Numbered from the stretch's first letter, positions 17,267 through 26,862 are shown. The stretch is DNA of 64,000 bases from Rothia similimucilaginosa (GCF_029850875.1 NZ_JAOVAM010000003.1:62001-126000), one strand, 5' to 3'. Translations and numbers: made by a program. Notes: a model not told the origin generated them from the sequence alone.

Positions 17267-18442
17267 TTAGAACACACCCATTGCACCGGTGTACACGCTA
17301 CCGGTGGTTGCCGGAACCACCTCGGTGAAGGAGAGCATGCACGCACCATTGTGGGTCACGAGCACGGGCTTCTTCACCTCAATATTACGGCGCTTGGACA
17401 GCCACGCCACGGAAGTCTGTGCCTTCGCCAGCGATTCAAGCATGCACATCACCCCGGGGGTAATAAGCTGGTCGAGGGTACGGCCCACCGTGTTGAACTG
17501 TCCGATGCGGTCGCCCAGTTCACTGGTGTCCTTGGCTTCAAGCAGTTCACGCACGTTCAGCCAGTCACCCCACACACCCTTACCGAGCAGTAGCTTCGGG
17601 TCCTGGCCCACGGGCAACGCCGTGGTGAAGTAGGCGATATCGTAACGCTTGAGGAAGAAATCCGGGGACTGCCAACGCGCGACCGGGCGTAGCAGATCAG
17701 CGCGTACGCTCAAACCGCTGGAGGTCAAGAAGTCAGAGAAGCTCTTCTCCTGCTTGGCAACTGCTTCACGCCACGCCATGAGCTCAGGGGTGCTAGAGCG
17801 CTCCACTACGTCCTGTTCGTCCTCGCCGGCAAGCAAAATACCAGTCTCTTCAAAGCATTCACGCACGGCAGCCATGACGCTGCGGCGTGCCTGCGCAATA
17901 TCGGAGAAGTGGAATTGGTCCTGCCAGTAGTCGGCGCCGGGACCCACCCAGGAGGCAGACTCATCATCACCGGGAAGAGCCGTACCGCCGGGGAAAGCCA
18001 CCACGCCCAACGGCGAACTGCCGGGGCGGTAGGTCAGAATCGTTTCAAGGCCGTTGTCACCATCGCGCACAAAAATGACGGATGCCGCCTGGCGCATCGT
18101 GCAGCCGGTCGCACCTTCGTTACCGCCTTCACGCCAACTTTCGGCTGCGGTGCGCATGAACTCGGGAATCGTGTAGAGACGCTGGATGCAGGAGGTTCGC
18201 GGGTTAGCCGCAGACTGGCGGCCGGTAAACATGCGGGGGCGTTCCACGCCTTCAGCCGGGGTGGGGGTGCCGAAGCGGCGTTCCTGCACCGGCAGGGGCA
18301 GAGTCTTGATATCCTGCGATTCGCCGGATCCGTGACCGTCGATACCGTTCACCGTCTTTTGGGCGCCACTTTGTGCTGCCCGCTGAGCCTGGGCAGCACG
18401 AATAGCAGACAGCGGCAGCGCGCCGGTGTACAGATTAGACAT
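17267..18442 (-). CDS. NUDIX hydrolase, NUDT19-like, with long box insertion
   Basis: About 391 residues. After a variable 130-residue N-terminus comes RQAASVIFVRDG and a NUDIX fold whose box is split: GVVAFPGG ... RECFEETGILLAG with roughly 40 inserted residues (DYWQDQFHFSD), as in NUDT7/19-type acyl-CoA hydrolases. The C-terminal 180 residues (FLKRYDIAYFTTALP ... GDWLNVRELLEA) complete the family. It takes the slot that in mycobacteria holds a beta-lactamase-fold protein between crp and ridA. The ATG at 18442 overlaps the ridA stop, indicating coupling; a TTG at 18451 is the alternative. Substrate unknown. Confidence 0.8.
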   Translation of the reverse strand: MSNLYTGALPLSAIRAAQAQRAAQSGAQKTVNGIDGHGSGESQDIKTLPLPVQERRFGTPTPAEGVERPRMFTGRQSAANPRTSCIQRLYTIPEFMRTAAESWREGGNEGATGCTMRQAASVIFVRDGDNGLETILTYRPGSSPLGVVAFPGGTALPGDDESASWVGPGADYWQDQFHFSDIAQARRSVMAAVRECFEETGILLAGEDEQDVVERSSTPELMAWREAVAKQEKSFSDFLTSSGLSVRADLLRPVARWQSPDFFLKRYDIAYFTTALPVGQDPKLLLGKGVWGDWLNVRELLEAKDTSELGDRIGQFNTVGRTLDQLITPGVMCMLESLAKAQTSVAWLSKRRNIEVKKPVLVTHNGACMLSFTEVVPATTGSVYTGAMGVF

Positions 18443-18917
18443 ATTCAACAATGATCTCGACCTCTACGGGCGAGTCCAGGGGAAGAACGGGAACGCCGAC
18501 GGCGGAGCGGGCGTGCTGGCCTGCCTCACCGAAGATTTCGCCGAGCAGTTCGGAGGCACCGTTAATGACGGCGGGCTGAGCGGTGAAGTTCACCTCGGAT
18601 GCCACGAAGCCGACAACCTTCACGACGCGCTGCACGCGGTCCAGGTCGCCAATGACGGACTTGACCGCTGCCAGGGCGTTGAGCAGGCTGATACCCGCGT
18701 ACTTCTTCGCATTCTCGGGGGTCACGAAGCCTTCAGCACCGGAGTCGGACACCTTACCAGTTTCGGGCAGGGCGCCCTCAACGAAGGGCAGCTGGCCGGA
18801 GGTGTACACGTAGGAGCCGGAGGTCACCGCGGGAACGTATGCGGCAACGGGGGCGGGTGCTACGGGCAGTTCGTAACCGAGTTCGCGGATACGTGCTTCA
18901 ATACGGGATTCAGTCAT
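18435..18917 (-). CDS. ridA: RidA family enamine/imine deaminase
   Basis: A 160-residue YjgF/RidA protein, which clears reactive enamines such as 2-aminoacrylate from PLP enzymes. Motifs: SGSYVYTSGQLPF near the N-terminus, KKYAGISLLNALAAVKSVIGDLDRV in the middle and a C-terminal GVPVLPLDSPVEVEI, where Rid enzymes usually have a catalytic Arg before the PVE segment; here the residue is Leu or nearby (VPVLPLDSPVEV), as in the mycobacterial Rv3678c-type subgroup, so deaminase activity is not assured. ATG 18917 has CTGGAGTAATC upstream. Upstream partner of the NUDIX gene. Confidence 0.85.
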   Translation of the reverse strand: MTESRIEARIRELGYELPVAPAPVAAYVPAVTSGSYVYTSGQLPFVEGALPETGKVSDSGAEGFVTPENAKKYAGISLLNALAAVKSVIGDLDRVQRVVKVVGFVASEVNFTAQPAVINGASELLGEIFGEAGQHARSAVGVPVLPLDSPVEVEIIVEYV

Positions 18918-19102
18918 GATTACTCCAGAAGGATGGCGGGTGATGGCACCCAAACGGTGATAGGGGAAATGCCGTAAATCTAAACGCTACTGATATTCAG
19001 GCAGCTGTTAAACGGCTAACCGGCGGCCTTCCTCATCTATTCCCGCGCTCCCCTAGTTAAAGGAGAGCCGGGATAGCGAGGTGACCGCCGGGTACGCTGC
19101 TC

Positions 19103-19306
19103 TTAGTCAGCCTTCTCGCGCTTAAAGTAGGCGATGGGGTTGCCCTGAGTCGGAGCGACCATGTTCGATGCGGGGGTTGCACCGGCAGGTGCGGAGGCAC
19201 CGGGCAGCACGGTGACGAGCTCCCAGCCATCTTCACCCCAGTTATCGAGGATTGCCTTGGTCGTGTGGATCATCAGCGGTACAGTTGCGTATTCCCATTT
19301 CTTCAT
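19103..19306 (-). CDS. DUF4177 small conserved protein
   Basis: 67 residues beginning MKKWEYATVPLMIHTTKAIL, with the family's GEDGWELVTVLPG motif and a C-terminal YFKREK. It sits between ridA and the PBP gene as in mycobacteria (Rv3678A). No enzymatic motif; function unknown. An imperfect hairpin at about 19038-19076 downstream may terminate it. Confidence 0.85.
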   Translation of the reverse strand: MKKWEYATVPLMIHTTKAILDNWGEDGWELVTVLPGASAPAGATPASNMVAPTQGNPIAYFKREKAD

Positions 19307-19472
19307 ACCCTCTAGCCTAGCTTTCAGGGTCGAATAAGTAAAAGGGATTAACTATGGTTTCGGTCAATGTCCGGGGCTTTTTGGGGCTTTATTCTCAGCG
19401 CTGAGGCGCCCACCTCCCTGTGGGGCGGCGAGACGGGCTTTCTCTCACAGCTTCATGGGATAAACTGAATGA

Positions 19473-21617
19473 ATGGCTTCATCTAAGAAAACCCGTGCGC
19501 GTCGCCGCCCGGGAGATTTTTTGCAGTTCCTCGCGTTCAGCGTGATTGCCGGTTTCCTCGCGGCAATTATTGTCGTACCCCCGGCAGTGAGTGCCGGTAT
19601 GGTCGCGAACGCGTCGATGTCATGGTTCCAGGACCTTCCTGACGACATTGCCGATGGCATTTCCTCCCGTCCTTCTACTATTTACGCTGCTGATGGCAAG
19701 ACCGAAATCGCAACCTTCTTTGAAGAGAACCGTGAACCGGTCAAGCTGGATCAGATTTCTCAGCACATGAAGGACGCTATCGTATCAGTGGAGGACCGTG
19801 ACTTCTACAACCACGGTGCGGTCTCCGCTATCGGTATCGGTCGTGCGTTCTTGAACAACATCATTAACTCCAACAGCGGCCGCCGTCAGGGTGCATCTAC
19901 CCTGACCCAGCAGTACGTTAACAACCTCATTGTTGACTCCGCTGTGGCTCGTGGTGAGGACGCTACCGCAACCCTGAACGGTAACAAGACCTACGCCGCA
20001 AAGATTCGCGAGATGAAGCTTGCGATTTCTATGGAGCAGAACAAGTCCAAGGACGAGATCCTTGAAGGCTACCTGAACATCGTGAACCTTGGCGGTTCGA
20101 ACTACGGTGTTGAGGCTGCTGCACAGTACTACTGGGGTATTTCCGCTAAGGACCTGAACGTGGCACAGTCCGCGCTTTTGGCTGGTCTGGTGCAGGCACC
20201 GAACGTGTACGACCCGACCGTGAACCCCGAGCTCGCCCGTGAACGCCGCGACATCGTTCTGGGCACTATGCTCCGCGACGGCAAGATTTCCGACAAGGAA
20301 TACAGCGACGCCATCGCCAGCGACATTAAGCTCAACGTCCATACCAAGTCCCAGGGTTGCTCCCTGGCAGGCGACAAGGCGTTCTTCTGCCGCTACGTGG
20401 TCAACTACCTGCTGCAGGATGAGTCCCTCGGCGCAACCGCTGAGCTGCGTAACACCGCCATCAAGCGTGGCGGCCTGAAGGTGATCACCACCCTGAACCC
20501 CGAGGCTCAGACCGCGGCAAAGCAGGCAGTTGACTCCACCCAGCCGGCAGCAACCAACTGGAACGACGTGAACTCCGCGCTGACCAGTGTTGAGCCCGGC
20601 ACCGGCCGCGTCATCGCGATGGCACAGAACACCGAGCTCGGTAGCCCCGCAGACGCAAACGACCACTCCAAGACCGAGTACAACTACAACGTTGATAGCG
20701 CCTACGGTGGTACCCGCGGCTTCCAGCCCGGTTCAACGTTCAAGCCGATTATTCTGGCTCAGTGGCTCATCAGCGGCCGCGGCGCTAACGCTACCGTGAA
20801 CGGCACCCAGCTGTTCTGGCCCACCAGCTTCGGCTGGAACGCCAAGTGCTACGACGGCGGCAAGTACTACTACACCGGTCAGCCGAACGGCTGGTCCTAC
20901 AAGAACGCAGTCAACGGCGGCCTGACCTACGGTACCGCTGCATACGGTATTCGCCAGTCGCTGAACTCGTACCTGTACGGCATGCTCTCCCAGATTGACC
21001 TGTGCGATGTGCACGACCTGTCCATCAAGATGCACGCCCTGGATGGTACCGGCGAACCGCTGCACAGCATCCCCGACCTGGGTACCAACATTGGTGGTAC
21101 CAAGTACGGTATCTCCCCGCTGACCAGCGCATCCATGTACGCTATCTTCGCTTCTGAGGGTAAGTACTGCACCCCGCGCCCCATCGAGAAGATCACCAAG
21201 ACCAACGGTGAAACCATGAAGGAATACCAGAACCAGTGTGAGCAGGTTCTGGATCCGGACATCGCGAACGGTGTCAGCTGGGTTCTGAAGGGTGTTATCC
21301 AGCCTGGCGGTTCCGCTTCTCAGCGCGGTATTGGTCTGCCGAACGGTTCGGCTGCGAAGACCGGTACGAACGATAACTCCTCCCAGACCTGGCAGGTTGG
21401 CTACACTCGTGGCCTGTCCACCGCGTCTTGGGTTGGTTCTAACAACCTCGGCTTCCGTTCCCTGAACGGTGTGGGCATTAACGGTCGTGTTCTGAACTAT
21501 GTGGATGGTGCGACCTACGCCGGTGCTCAGTGGCAGTCGTTCATGAAGACGATCGCACCGAAGTACAACACGAAGGACTTCACCACCCCCAGCGATAAGA
21601 TTCTGTCGTACAGCTAG
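19473..21617 (+). CDS. Class A penicillin-binding protein (PonA2-like transglycosylase/transpeptidase)
   Basis: 714 residues. Cytoplasmic basic start, one TM helix (about 20-40), GT51 transglycosylase with catalytic Glu107 in SVEDRDFYNHG and QGASTLTQQYVNNL, then a transpeptidase with Ser421 in PGSTFKP, SLN (496-498) and KTG (629-631). It polymerises and crosslinks peptidoglycan outside the membrane. Orthologous in position to mycobacterial ponA2 (Rv3682) but lacks the C-terminal PASTA domain, ending after DKILSYS. WhiB4 and ArsA-like ATPase genes that precede ponA2 in mycobacteria are missing. Confidence 0.93.
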   Translation: MASSKKTRARRRPGDFLQFLAFSVIAGFLAAIIVVPPAVSAGMVANASMSWFQDLPDDIADGISSRPSTIYAADGKTEIATFFEENREPVKLDQISQHMKDAIVSVEDRDFYNHGAVSAIGIGRAFLNNIINSNSGRRQGASTLTQQYVNNLIVDSAVARGEDATATLNGNKTYAAKIREMKLAISMEQNKSKDEILEGYLNIVNLGGSNYGVEAAAQYYWGISAKDLNVAQSALLAGLVQAPNVYDPTVNPELARERRDIVLGTMLRDGKISDKEYSDAIASDIKLNVHTKSQGCSLAGDKAFFCRYVVNYLLQDESLGATAELRNTAIKRGGLKVITTLNPEAQTAAKQAVDSTQPAATNWNDVNSALTSVEPGTGRVIAMAQNTELGSPADANDHSKTEYNYNVDSAYGGTRGFQPGSTFKPIILAQWLISGRGANATVNGTQLFWPTSFGWNAKCYDGGKYYYTGQPNGWSYKNAVNGGLTYGTAAYGIRQSLNSYLYGMLSQIDLCDVHDLSIKMHALDGTGEPLHSIPDLGTNIGGTKYGISPLTSASMYAIFASEGKYCTPRPIEKITKTNGETMKEYQNQCEQVLDPDIANGVSWVLKGVIQPGGSASQRGIGLPNGSAAKTGTNDNSSQTWQVGYTRGLSTASWVGSNNLGFRSLNGVGINGRVLNYVDGATYAGAQWQSFMKTIAPKYNTKDFTTPSDKILSYS

Positions 21618-21657
21618 AATCACAGCTCATCAGCTGAAGCCTGAAAGGCGATTGATA

Positions 21658-22671
21658 ATGTGTGAAAACGCAGTCAACGCCCGCGTCCCCGTGGCGGTCC
21701 CCGGCGCACGCGGCCCCTCCCCGCTCCTGAAGAAGGTAGCGGGGGCGGTAGCCGCCACTGCAGCCTTGGGGGCCGCCACGGCGGCGTATGGGCACTTTAT
21801 TGAGCTGAACAATTTTCAGCTCCGCACCGAGTCCCTGCCGGTGTTGCCCGCCGGTAGTCCTGACTTCAGGATTCTGCATATTTCGGATATGCACATGATC
21901 CCGGGCCAGCAGAAGAAGATTGATTTCATGCACTCGCTAGCTGCCCTGGAGCCGGATTTGGTGATGAACACGGGCGATAATCTCTCCCACGTGGACGGTA
22001 TGGGTCCGCTGCTGGAGGCGCTCGACCCGCTCATGGATTTCCCCGGCGTGTTTGTGCCCGGCTCGAATTGCTATTTCGCGCCCGTCTTCAAGAACCCGGC
22101 ACGCTACCTGTGGCAGCCGCGCACCCCGCAGATGATTGAGGAGGGCTCGCGTGTAGCACTGCCCATTGAGCGGATGCACGAGGCGTTCGAGTCGCGCGGC
22201 TGGACGGGCCTGGTCAACCGCTACGATACGCTGAACCTTAAGGGTCTGCGTCTGGAGTTCTCCGGTGTGGATGACCCGCACCTGCGCTACGATGAGCACC
22301 CCGGCTTCGCTCCCGGCGCCTTCGATGAGGGTGAGGAGCCGAGCGTCCGTATCGGCGTGGCGCACGCCCCCTATATGCGTACCCTGCACCGCTTCGTGCA
22401 GGACGGTGCGCAGGCTATTTTTGCCGGTCATACGCACGGCGGTCAGGTCTGCCTGCCCGGCGGTCATGCCCTGGTCAGCAACTGCGATTTGCCGCCTTCG
22501 CGTGCGAAGGGTGTCAGTGAGCAGTCCGGTATTCCGGTTCAGGTTTCTGCCGGTTTGGGTACCTCTCGTTTTGCGCCGGTGCGTCTGTTCTGCCCGCCGG
22601 AGGCAATCCTGGTGACCCTCACGGCTCGCGATAAGGGTGAAGCCGCCGCTTCGAAAGGTGGCCGCCGCTAA
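21658..22671 (+). CDS. Membrane-anchored calcineurin-type metallophosphoesterase
   Basis: 337 residues with an N-terminal hydrophobic segment (VAGAVAATAALGAATAAYGHF), then the phosphoesterase motifs: HISDMHM, NTGDNLSH, FVPGSNCYFAP, a GVAHAPY segment and AGHTHGGQV. The third motif normally reads GNHD/GSND; here the Asp position is Cys, so catalysis may be altered. Orthologues follow ponA2 in other actinobacteria (Rv3683). ATG 21658 is chosen over a TTG six bases earlier because AAAGGCG is well placed. Overlaps the ABC exporter gene by one base (TAATG), so it may be co-transcribed with it. Confidence 0.85.
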   Translation: MCENAVNARVPVAVPGARGPSPLLKKVAGAVAATAALGAATAAYGHFIELNNFQLRTESLPVLPAGSPDFRILHISDMHMIPGQQKKIDFMHSLAALEPDLVMNTGDNLSHVDGMGPLLEALDPLMDFPGVFVPGSNCYFAPVFKNPARYLWQPRTPQMIEEGSRVALPIERMHEAFESRGWTGLVNRYDTLNLKGLRLEFSGVDDPHLRYDEHPGFAPGAFDEGEEPSVRIGVAHAPYMRTLHRFVQDGAQAIFAGHTHGGQVCLPGGHALVSNCDLPPSRAKGVSEQSGIPVQVSAGLGTSRFAPVRLFCPPEAILVTLTARDKGEAAASKGGRR

Positions 22672-24701
22672 TGTCCGAGGCTTCTACAGCACGCACGCCT
22701 AAGCGGCGCCGCAACCCCTTCCTGGAGACCGCGAGCGAACCAACCCCCAGCCCAATCGACTACGCGCACGGTCAGCGTGCCCCGCACACCCTCGCCGCGT
22801 ATGCGCGTCCGATTCGTGTGCGCTGGGGCGTGGGTCTGCTCGTGGCGTTCGGTGCCGGTGCCCTTGAGATTTCCATCCCGCAGGTACTGCAGATTATTGT
22901 GGATCATCTCTCGCAGAGCACCACCGAGAGCGCCATCTGGATTGCCGGCGGCCTGGTGCTTCTGCTGGGTATTGCGCATGCCTCCTTCATGTATTGGAGG
23001 CGCTGGCTGATTGTGGACCCGACCTCCACGATTGAGCTGTCCATGCGCATGAACTTCTTTGACCGCCTGCTCAGTGCCCCGCTTTCTCTGCTGGATCGTT
23101 GGCCCTCCGGTCAGTTGCTGACCCGCTCCATGAGCGATTTGGGGACGATTCGCCGTTGGTTGTCTTTCGGTATTGTTCAGATGCTGACTGTTGCGGTGAT
23201 GTTCCTGGTCGGTGGCTTCTTCATGCTGCGTTCTTCGCCGTCTCTGGCGCTGGTGTTCGTGGTGACCGTGCCTATTCTGGTGCTGTCGCTGGTGAACTTC
23301 ACCCGCAAGTACTACCGCGCTTCACATGAGATTCAGCAGATGACGGGCGACCTCTCCACCCGCATTGAGGAGTCGGTGCGCGGCATCCGCGTGATTAAGG
23401 CGCTGGGCCGCTCCCCCGAGCAGATTCAGGAATATTCCGAGTCGGTGGACGCCCTGCAGGTGCGCGAGTACGGCAGGTCGATGCTGGTGGCTCGTGTTGC
23501 CCTGTACCAGGGCCTGATTGTGGGTGTCTCCACGGCGGTGGCGCTGGCTGTGGGCGCTTCGCAGGTTGCGGCGGGCACCTTGAGCCTGGGCGCGATGACC
23601 GCCTACTTTGCGGTGCAGACGACCGTGCTCAGCCACGTGACGCGCTCGACCGCGCTGATGTCTGCCTATTTAAGCTATAAGGTGGCATTGGAACGCCACA
23701 ACGAGGTTATGGACGAGCCCGGCTTTGAGGCGGTGCCGCTGGTTCGTGGCTCCGCGGCTGTGTCTGGGCCCGAGCATCCGCAGGGTGCTTCTGATTCGTC
23801 AACAGTAGCTGGAGTGTCTGCCGAGGGCGGCTCCGGGAAGGAAACTATGCAGTACCCCAGCGGTGGCGCAGTATCTGTCACTTTCGATCACGTTCAGTTC
23901 AGCTACGATGCTGCCGAAGCACCTGTTTCTGCTGAGGATACCGACGCGAACTCTGAGGTGAAGGCACCCGAGGTTTCGGTGCTGAAGGACGTAAACTTCA
24001 AGGTCTTCCCGGGTGAGATTCTGGCGCTGGTGGGTGCAACCGGTAGCGGCAAGTCGACCGTGCTGTCGCTGGTTCCGCGTTTCTACGAGCCGACCTCCGG
24101 TTCCCTGCGTTTTGGCACCCGAGATACCGCCGACATGTCTCTTGAGGAGGTGCGCGCCCAGACCGCATTCGTCTTTGAGGAGGCGGTACTCTTCTCCGGC
24201 ACGGTCCGCGAGAACGTACTGATGGGCGTTGCCGAGCAGTACGAGCACGGCACCGAGGATGAGGACTACCCCGCCGCAGAAGAGCTGGAGGCGACCCTCC
24301 AGACCGCGCTGCAGCTGGCTGCGTGCGATTTCGTGGCGGAGCTTCCGCAGGGTCTGGATACCGTCATTGGTGAGGAGGGTCTGAGCCTTTCGGGTGGTCA
24401 GCGTCAGCGTCTGTCGTTGGCGCGCGCTTTGGCGAAGCGCCCCTCCGTGCTGCTGCTGGATGACCCGTTCTCGGCGCTGGACGTGAACACCGAGGAGCGT
24501 ATTATTACCGGCCTGCGTGAGGGTCTGGAGGGCCTGGGCGGCGCTACTACCCTGTTGACGGCGCACCGCCCCTCCACGGTAGCTCTGGCTGACCGCGTGC
24601 TGCTGATGGTTGATGGTGCCGTGGTCGCTGAGGGCACTCACGCTGAGCTGATGGACTCTTCGGAGCAGTACCGTCAGCTGATGACGATGGAGGAGGGCTA
24701 A
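22671..24701 (+). CDS. ABC exporter half-transporter, degenerate-site subunit
   Basis: 676 residues: six TM helices (about 40-335), an extended linker (about 345-420) and an ATPase domain with Walker A GATGSGKST, Q-loop FVFEEAVLFSGT, signature LSLSGGQRQ, Walker B LLLDDPFSALD and switch His in LTAHRPST. The catalytic Glu after Walker B is Asp, which marks the non-hydrolysing site in heterodimeric exporters such as TM287/288. It overlaps the next gene (TAATG), which encodes the partner. Probable role is export of lipids or drugs; substrate unknown. Confidence 0.9.
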   Translation: MSEASTARTPKRRRNPFLETASEPTPSPIDYAHGQRAPHTLAAYARPIRVRWGVGLLVAFGAGALEISIPQVLQIIVDHLSQSTTESAIWIAGGLVLLLGIAHASFMYWRRWLIVDPTSTIELSMRMNFFDRLLSAPLSLLDRWPSGQLLTRSMSDLGTIRRWLSFGIVQMLTVAVMFLVGGFFMLRSSPSLALVFVVTVPILVLSLVNFTRKYYRASHEIQQMTGDLSTRIEESVRGIRVIKALGRSPEQIQEYSESVDALQVREYGRSMLVARVALYQGLIVGVSTAVALAVGASQVAAGTLSLGAMTAYFAVQTTVLSHVTRSTALMSAYLSYKVALERHNEVMDEPGFEAVPLVRGSAAVSGPEHPQGASDSSTVAGVSAEGGSGKETMQYPSGGAVSVTFDHVQFSYDAAEAPVSAEDTDANSEVKAPEVSVLKDVNFKVFPGEILALVGATGSGKSTVLSLVPRFYEPTSGSLRFGTRDTADMSLEEVRAQTAFVFEEAVLFSGTVRENVLMGVAEQYEHGTEDEDYPAAEELEATLQTALQLAACDFVAELPQGLDTVIGEEGLSLSGGQRQRLSLARALAKRPSVLLLDDPFSALDVNTEERIITGLREGLEGLGGATTLLTAHRPSTVALADRVLLMVDGAVVAEGTHAELMDSSEQYRQLMTMEEG

Positions 24702-26569
24702 TGGCCCATCATCGTCCGGCGGAGCCGCGGGAGCAGATGAGCCCGCAGGAGCGCGCGGAGACCCGTGAACGCTCGATGGCGCTGCTACGCCAGATGTTGC
24801 GCCCGCACCGTGGGGCGTTGGCTCTGTCGATTATTTCGGTGCTTTTGGTCTCGGGTTCCTCGGCGATTGCGCCGATTCTGATTGCCCGCGTCCTGGATAG
24901 TTCCATTGAGCCACTCAAGCAGGGTGACGTTTCTCCCCTGCTGACCCTGCTGGTATTTTTTGTGGCGGCTACCGCGGTGACCGCGATTTTTTCGTGGGTC
25001 AACGTGGCGTACACGGTGCGTGTGTCGCTGGGTGTGGTGGTGTACCTGCGTAAGCGGGTGTTCCGTCACGCGCAGTCGCTGAGCGTGTCGTTCCATGAGC
25101 GGTACACCTCGGGCAAGGTCATTTCGCGTTTGACCAGCGATATTGATACGGTCCGCAGCTTCTTGGACAGCGGCATCAGCCAGTTGGCGATTACCTTGCT
25201 GTCCATGGTGATTTCTGCGGTCGCTATTTTCCTTCTGGATTGGCGTATTGGTCTGTTTATGCTGGTCATGGGCGTGCCGATTTACTTCTTGACGCGCTGG
25301 TTCCAGAAGGCTGCGGTGCCGGTTTTCCGTACGATGCGTACCGAGTCTGCGCATTTGACGAGCCGTTTTGTGGAGACTTTTACGGGTATCCGCGCGGTGA
25401 AGGCGTTTGGTGCGGAGGCGCAGATGCGTTCCGAGTACGCTCAGGCGTCGGAGCGTTACCGTCTTGCGGTGATGGATTCGATTAAGATTTTCGGCGTCTA
25501 CTCGCCTGTGCTGATGCTTTTGGGCAATGTGTTTATTGCCGGTGCGCTGGTGCTGGGTGGTTATGCGGTGCTGGGCGGCACCATGCAGATCGGTACCCTG
25601 CTGGCGCTGGTGATTTACGCGAACCGCGTGTTTGAGCCGGTCATGCAGCTCTCTGAGTTCTACAACATGTTCCAGTCGGCGATGTCCGCGCTGGAGAAGC
25701 TGTCGTCGTTCTTGGCTGAGGAGCCGGAGGTTGCTGAGCCGGAGCATCCGCATGAGCGCGCTGTAGAGTCTGCTTCTGAATCTAGCGTTGCTGAGGGCGG
25801 ATCCGGCAAAGTTCAGGGTGCTCTGGTGGAGCTGGATTCGGCGGTCTTTGGGTACACGTCGGATCGTCACGCTTTGAAGGAGACGAGCCTGCGCATTGAG
25901 CCGGGTACGACCGTGGCGCTGGTGGGTGCTACGGGTGCCGGTAAGTCGACGATCGCTAAGCTGGTGGCTCGTTTCTACGATGTTTCAGCCGGTCAGGTGC
26001 GTATTGACGGCGTGGATGTCCGCCAGCTGGCGGATGCGCAGCTGCGCCGTGAGGTGCTCATGCTGACCCAGGAGGTGTTCCTGTTCTCCGCGTCGATTCT
26101 GGAGAATATCCGCATGGGTAACCCGCAGGCGACCGATGAGCAGGTGAAGGCTGCCGCAAAGGCGGTGGGTGCTGACGCGTTCATTGAGCGTCTGCGTGAG
26201 GGCTACGAGTCACAGCTGGGCCGTGGCGGTATTACCCTGTCGGCGGGTCAGCGTCAGCTGGTGTCCTTTGCTCGCGTGTTCTTGGCGAATCCGCGGGTGC
26301 TGATTCTGGATGAGGCGACGGCTTCGCTGGACATTCCGAGTGAGCGCGCGGTGCAGGCGGCGCTGCGGACCGTGTTGGCGGGGCGTACGGCGCTGGTGAT
26401 TGCGCATCGCCTCTCGACGGTTCTGAGCGCTGATCGCGTGCTGGTGATTCATGAGGGGTCCGTGGTGGAGGATGGCTCCCCGCAGCAGCTGATTGCTTCC
26501 GGCGGTCGTTTTGCGGCGATGTACGCCTCCTGGGATGAGCTGAATCAGGTTCAGGAGGCTGAAGCCTAG
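24701..26569 (+). CDS. ABC exporter half-transporter, catalytic subunit
   Basis: 622 residues with six TM helices (about 35-320) and an ATPase domain: Walker A GATGAGKST, Q-loop MLTQEVFLFSAS, signature ITLSAGQRQ, Walker B LILDEATASLD with the catalytic Glu, and H-loop VIAHRLST. The signature is LSAGQ rather than LSGGQ; paired with the Asp-bearing site of the preceding subunit this gives one degenerate and one canonical ATP site. Start ATG overlaps the upstream stop, ensuring 1:1 synthesis. Substrate unknown. Confidence 0.92.
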   Translation: MAHHRPAEPREQMSPQERAETRERSMALLRQMLRPHRGALALSIISVLLVSGSSAIAPILIARVLDSSIEPLKQGDVSPLLTLLVFFVAATAVTAIFSWVNVAYTVRVSLGVVVYLRKRVFRHAQSLSVSFHERYTSGKVISRLTSDIDTVRSFLDSGISQLAITLLSMVISAVAIFLLDWRIGLFMLVMGVPIYFLTRWFQKAAVPVFRTMRTESAHLTSRFVETFTGIRAVKAFGAEAQMRSEYAQASERYRLAVMDSIKIFGVYSPVLMLLGNVFIAGALVLGGYAVLGGTMQIGTLLALVIYANRVFEPVMQLSEFYNMFQSAMSALEKLSSFLAEEPEVAEPEHPHERAVESASESSVAEGGSGKVQGALVELDSAVFGYTSDRHALKETSLRIEPGTTVALVGATGAGKSTIAKLVARFYDVSAGQVRIDGVDVRQLADAQLRREVLMLTQEVFLFSASILENIRMGNPQATDEQVKAAAKAVGADAFIERLREGYESQLGRGGITLSAGQRQLVSFARVFLANPRVLILDEATASLDIPSERAVQAALRTVLAGRTALVIAHRLSTVLSADRVLVIHEGSVVEDGSPQQLIASGGRFAAMYASWDELNQVQEAEA

Positions 26570-26678
26570 AACCTTTATTTGCCACTCCCCGACCGGTGGC
26601 GTGCCGCTGTGTTGCGTTCTGAATTTTTTTGGGTTATCCTAGGTGAGTTGCCTACGGTATTCGCTGATAGGTCAACAT

Positions 26679-26752
26679 CGGGATGTGGCGCAGCTTGGTA
26701 GCGCGCGTCGTTCGGGACGACGAGGTCGCAGGTTCAAATCCTGTCATCCCGA
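26679..26752 (+). tRNA. tRNA-Pro (anticodon CGG)
   Basis: A complete 74-nt cloverleaf: acceptor CGGGATG/CATCCCG, D arm GCGC/GCGC, anticodon stem CGTCG/CGACG with loop TTCGGGA (anticodon CGG at 26713-26715), T arm GCAGG-TTCAAAT-CCTGT, discriminator A. CCA is not encoded. It reads CCG proline codons. Confidence 0.95.
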
Positions 26753-26757
26753 CAGTT

Positions 26758-26782
26758 AGCCCCGGTCCATTGGACCGGGGCT
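26758..26782 (+). terminator. Terminator after tRNA-Pro
   Basis: An 11-bp perfect stem (26758-26768 with 26772-26782) closed by a 3-base loop, followed by TTTG, directly after the tRNA. Confidence 0.75.
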
Positions 26783-26862
26783 TTGTCGTACCCGCAGCAT
26801 TTCTGATGCAGGTGCCTAAGCAGACTCCGGCGCAGATTCTGTTGCAGATGCTGAGTACATAG

